From Mollicutes bacterium (GTDB lineage Bacteria; Bacillota_I; Bacilli_A; RF39; UBA660): a stretch of DNA of 24,318 bases. The stretch covers positions 1 through 24,318 of the forward strand of contig PWIL01000084.1 of NCBI GenBank assembly GCA_003560455.1, in the 5' to 3' direction. The notes below the pieces were generated by a model. That model was given only the letters and a program-made list of their open reading frames with translations. It was not told the origin of the DNA and searched no databases. This document shows, piece after piece, positions 22,370-24,318 of this stretch. A program made the position numbers and the translations under genes. Numbering within the stretch: position 1 is the first letter of the stretch; the number at the start of each line of letters is the position of its first letter.

Positions 22370-22385
22370 AAATTCACTCTTTTTT
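22361..22385. terminator. Bidirectional terminator between rnhC and mutL
   Basis: AAAGAGTGA...TCACTCTTT (22361-22382) with an A/T loop, T-run on the plus side and A-run on the other. It serves both convergent genes; the rnhC stop is in the stem. Confidence 0.8.
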
Positions 22386-24084
22386 AAAATCCACTTCGCT
22401 TAAACATTTTTTCTAGTTCATATTTTTCATAAAAAATTATAGTTGGGCGTCCATGGGGACAGGTGGTTGGATTTTGACAATTACGTAAATCTTTAATTAA
22501 TTGCTCCATTTCACTAATTGAAATACTTTCATTAGCTTTAATTGCTAATTTACAACTTAAATTAATGGCTATTTTTTCATTAAATTTTTCTAAATCAAAT
22601 TCTTTTTCTTTAGCAATAATTATTTCTAATAATTTTTTAATAGCTTTTTCTTCATAATTATCTGGTAACCAAGTTGGATATTCTTTAATAATAACTGAAT
22701 TCAGTCCAAATTCTTCTACCAAAAGACCATACTCTTTTAGTAAATTAAAATTTTCTTTTAAAATAATAAATTCATCATTAGTAAACTCGATTGTTAGGGG
22801 CACTAAAAAGTTTGTTTTATCATAACTATTATTTTTTAATTTTTGTTTTATTTTTTCATAATTAATTCGTTCATTAGCGGCATGTTGATCAATCAAATAC
22901 ATTCCTAATTCATTTTGCCCAATAATATATGTTCCAAACAAACTAGCCACTACTTCTAAATATGGCAGTTTTTCTTTTTCACTAATATCTGAATCAATAG
23001 TTTCTGATTCATTTTTAATTACGGGCTTTTCTTCTACTTCTTCATCAACAGTAAAATCAAACGCTTGTTGCTTATAATTGTCTTGTACTTTGGGAATAAC
23101 TGGTTTTTTTTCTAAAACTTGACTAATTAAACTTTTTAATAATAATTTTAATTCTTTATCTTTACTAAATTTTATATCTTGCTTTGTTGGATGAATATTA
23201 ACATCAATTAAAACTGGATCAACCTGAATATTAATTACGACAATCGGATGTTGATTGTCTGGCTTATAGGTGTAATAGGCCTCGTTGATTATTTTATTAA
23301 TTTCTTGATTTCTCACTACTCTACCATTAACAATTGTTATCATATGATTACGATTAGTTCGATAAATATTTGGTTTTGAAATATAGCCACTTACTTCATA
23401 ATCAGCATTTTCACCAGTAATATAAAGCATATTTTCAGTTACTTCTTTACCATAAACTTGCATAATTACTTTTAACAAATCACCACTGCCATCTGTTTTT
23501 AAAAGTGTTTTTTGATTATTTATTAAAGTAAATTTTATTTGCGGATTAGCTAATGCAATTTTATTAACAAAATTTGTCACATTCGCCAGTTCCGTATAAA
23601 TATTTTTTAAATATTTTAATCGTGCTGGGGTATTATAAAAAAGATCATTAATTTTAATTTCGGTTCCTTGACGAGCACCAATTTTAGAAACCGATTTTAT
23701 TTTGCCACCTTCAACTAAAACCTTTGTACCAACATCATCACTAGCAGTAATCAATTCAATTTTACTAACACTGGCAATTGAAGCTAACGCTTCTCCTCTA
23801 AAGCCCAAAGAATTAATTTGATATAAATCATCTTCTTCTAAAATTTTACTGGTTGCATGTCTGGAAAAAGCTAATTTAGCATCTTCAGCATCCATCCCCA
23901 CCCCATTATCAATTACTTTAATTTCTTTAATGCCTGCTTCTTTTAAAACAATTTTTATTTCACTACTTTCAGCATCAATTGCATTTTCAACCAATTCTTT
24001 GACCACTGAAGCACATTTTTCAACTACTTCTCCAGCGGCTATTTTATTAGCTAAAATTTGATCCATTATTTTTATTTTAGTCAT
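22384..24084 (-). CDS. mutL: DNA mismatch repair protein MutL (endonuclease type)
   Basis: The 566-residue protein has the GHKL ATPase domain (ELVENAIDAESSEI, DNGVGM, FSRHATSKI, NTPARLKYLK) in the first ~330 residues, an acidic linker, and a C-terminal domain with the endonuclease motif DQHA(x2)E(x4)E (LIDQHAANERINYEKI) plus CPHGRP, so it nicks DNA itself as in bacteria without MutH. I chose ATG 24084 over 24093 because AGGAG directly touches the latter but is well spaced for the former. It overlaps the uvrC stop by 8 nt. mutS is not in the window. Confidence 0.96.
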   Translation of the reverse strand: MTKIKIMDQILANKIAAGEVVEKCASVVKELVENAIDAESSEIKIVLKEAGIKEIKVIDNGVGMDAEDAKLAFSRHATSKILEEDDLYQINSLGFRGEALASIASVSKIELITASDDVGTKVLVEGGKIKSVSKIGARQGTEIKINDLFYNTPARLKYLKNIYTELANVTNFVNKIALANPQIKFTLINNQKTLLKTDGSGDLLKVIMQVYGKEVTENMLYITGENADYEVSGYISKPNIYRTNRNHMITIVNGRVVRNQEINKIINEAYYTYKPDNQHPIVVINIQVDPVLIDVNIHPTKQDIKFSKDKELKLLLKSLISQVLEKKPVIPKVQDNYKQQAFDFTVDEEVEEKPVIKNESETIDSDISEKEKLPYLEVVASLFGTYIIGQNELGMYLIDQHAANERINYEKIKQKLKNNSYDKTNFLVPLTIEFTNDEFIILKENFNLLKEYGLLVEEFGLNSVIIKEYPTWLPDNYEEKAIKKLLEIIIAKEKEFDLEKFNEKIAINLSCKLAIKANESISISEMEQLIKDLRNCQNPTTCPHGRPTIIFYEKYELEKMFKRSGF

Positions 24085-24318
24085 TTTTATCATCTCCTAA
24101 ATGTTTTCTTAAATTAGCCAGTGCTTTTTTATTTAAAACCTCTCTTAATTCGTCATCAGATGCTTTTTTAATATTTTCCACTGTTTGAAATCTTTTTAAT
24201 AATTTATTTTTAGTTTTTTCACCAATTAAAGAAATTTGATCTAATTGACTAGCAAAAGTTTTTTTACTTCTAATTTGCCGGTGATAACTAATCGCAAATC
24301 GATGTACTTCCGCTTGTA
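24077..24318 (-). CDS. uvrC: UvrABC nuclease subunit C, C-terminal part
   Basis: The last 79 codons of a gene that enters from the right edge. The sequence QAEVHRFAISYHRQIRSKKTFASQLDQI is the end of the UvrC RNase H-like domain, and SLIGEKTKNKLLKRFQTVENIKKASDDELREVL is the start of the (HhH)2 domain, followed by a short C terminus ending DDKND. It would act with UvrA and UvrB in nucleotide excision repair. The TAA overlaps the mutL start, so excision and mismatch repair genes are translationally coupled. Confidence 0.92.
   Translation of the reverse strand, partial: QAEVHRFAISYHRQIRSKKTFASQLDQISLIGEKTKNKLLKRFQTVENIKKASDDELREVLNKKALANLRKHLGDDKND

Overview
The window is AT-rich bacterial DNA that uses the standard code: TGA is a working stop (rsmE, mtaB, rnhC) and Trp is TGG (for example in the TrxA WCGPC motif). 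RNase HIII, RecD2, MtaB, YidD, a DUF3048/YerB-like protein, an endonuclease-type MutL and strong Shine-Dalgarno sites point to a low-GC Gram-positive relative, in the Bacillota / Izemoplasma-Erysipelotrichia neighbourhood. That placement is an inference; no rRNA is present to confirm it. Almost everything lies on the minus strand; only yidD, a ZnuA-like lipoprotein, tRNA-Ser and rnhC are on the plus strand.

Layout from left to right. 1-1105: a two-gene set of a 44-residue membrane peptide and a prepilin-like protein with a GLUG-type domain that runs off the left edge. 1195-1350: tRNA-Thr(GGT) and tRNA-Arg(CCT), downstream of an HD-domain gene. 1364-6697: proS, radC, mreC, mreD, a DUF3048 protein and the HD protein, with no mreB between radC and mreC. 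6747-7822: an unknown protein translationally coupled to ndk. 7874-9895: topA, divergent from yidD plus a ZnuA-like lipoprotein. 11111-11747: tRNA-Ser, a gap of about 300 bp with a possible decayed gene, and a tRNA-Ile/Asn/Glu operon. 11884-13589: a degenerate Nudix (NrtR-like) regulator and an RsgI-like membrane protein with a long coiled coil, under one promoter that carries a perfect palindrome. 13638-16473: recD2 and an overlapping HAD phosphatase. 16514-21341: a seven-gene operon cvpA-trxA-rsmE-TM protein-mtaB-TM protein-DUF1292-like. 21434-22369: rnhC. 22384-24318: mutL and the end of uvrC.

How the genes fit together: the right end is a compressed form of the Bacillus rnhC/zapA/cvpA/polX/mutS2/trxA/uvrC neighbourhood and mostly concerns DNA repair, RNA modification and redox. 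The radC-mreCD block is the usual cell-shape neighbourhood without its actin. The least explained parts are the Nudix/RsgI-like pair, the ZnuA-like lipoprotein whose His ligands appear replaced by acidic residues, the membrane proteins around mtaB, and the prepilin pair.

A recurring regulatory theme is a -35-less extended -10 promoter (TGnTAWAAT) preceded by a T-rich stretch, often the T-tract of the upstream terminator. It occurs six times. Classical -35/-10 promoters serve topA, the Ile/Asn/Glu tRNA operon and the Nudix operon. I see no insertion sequence, CRISPR array, prophage, riboswitch or replication origin.
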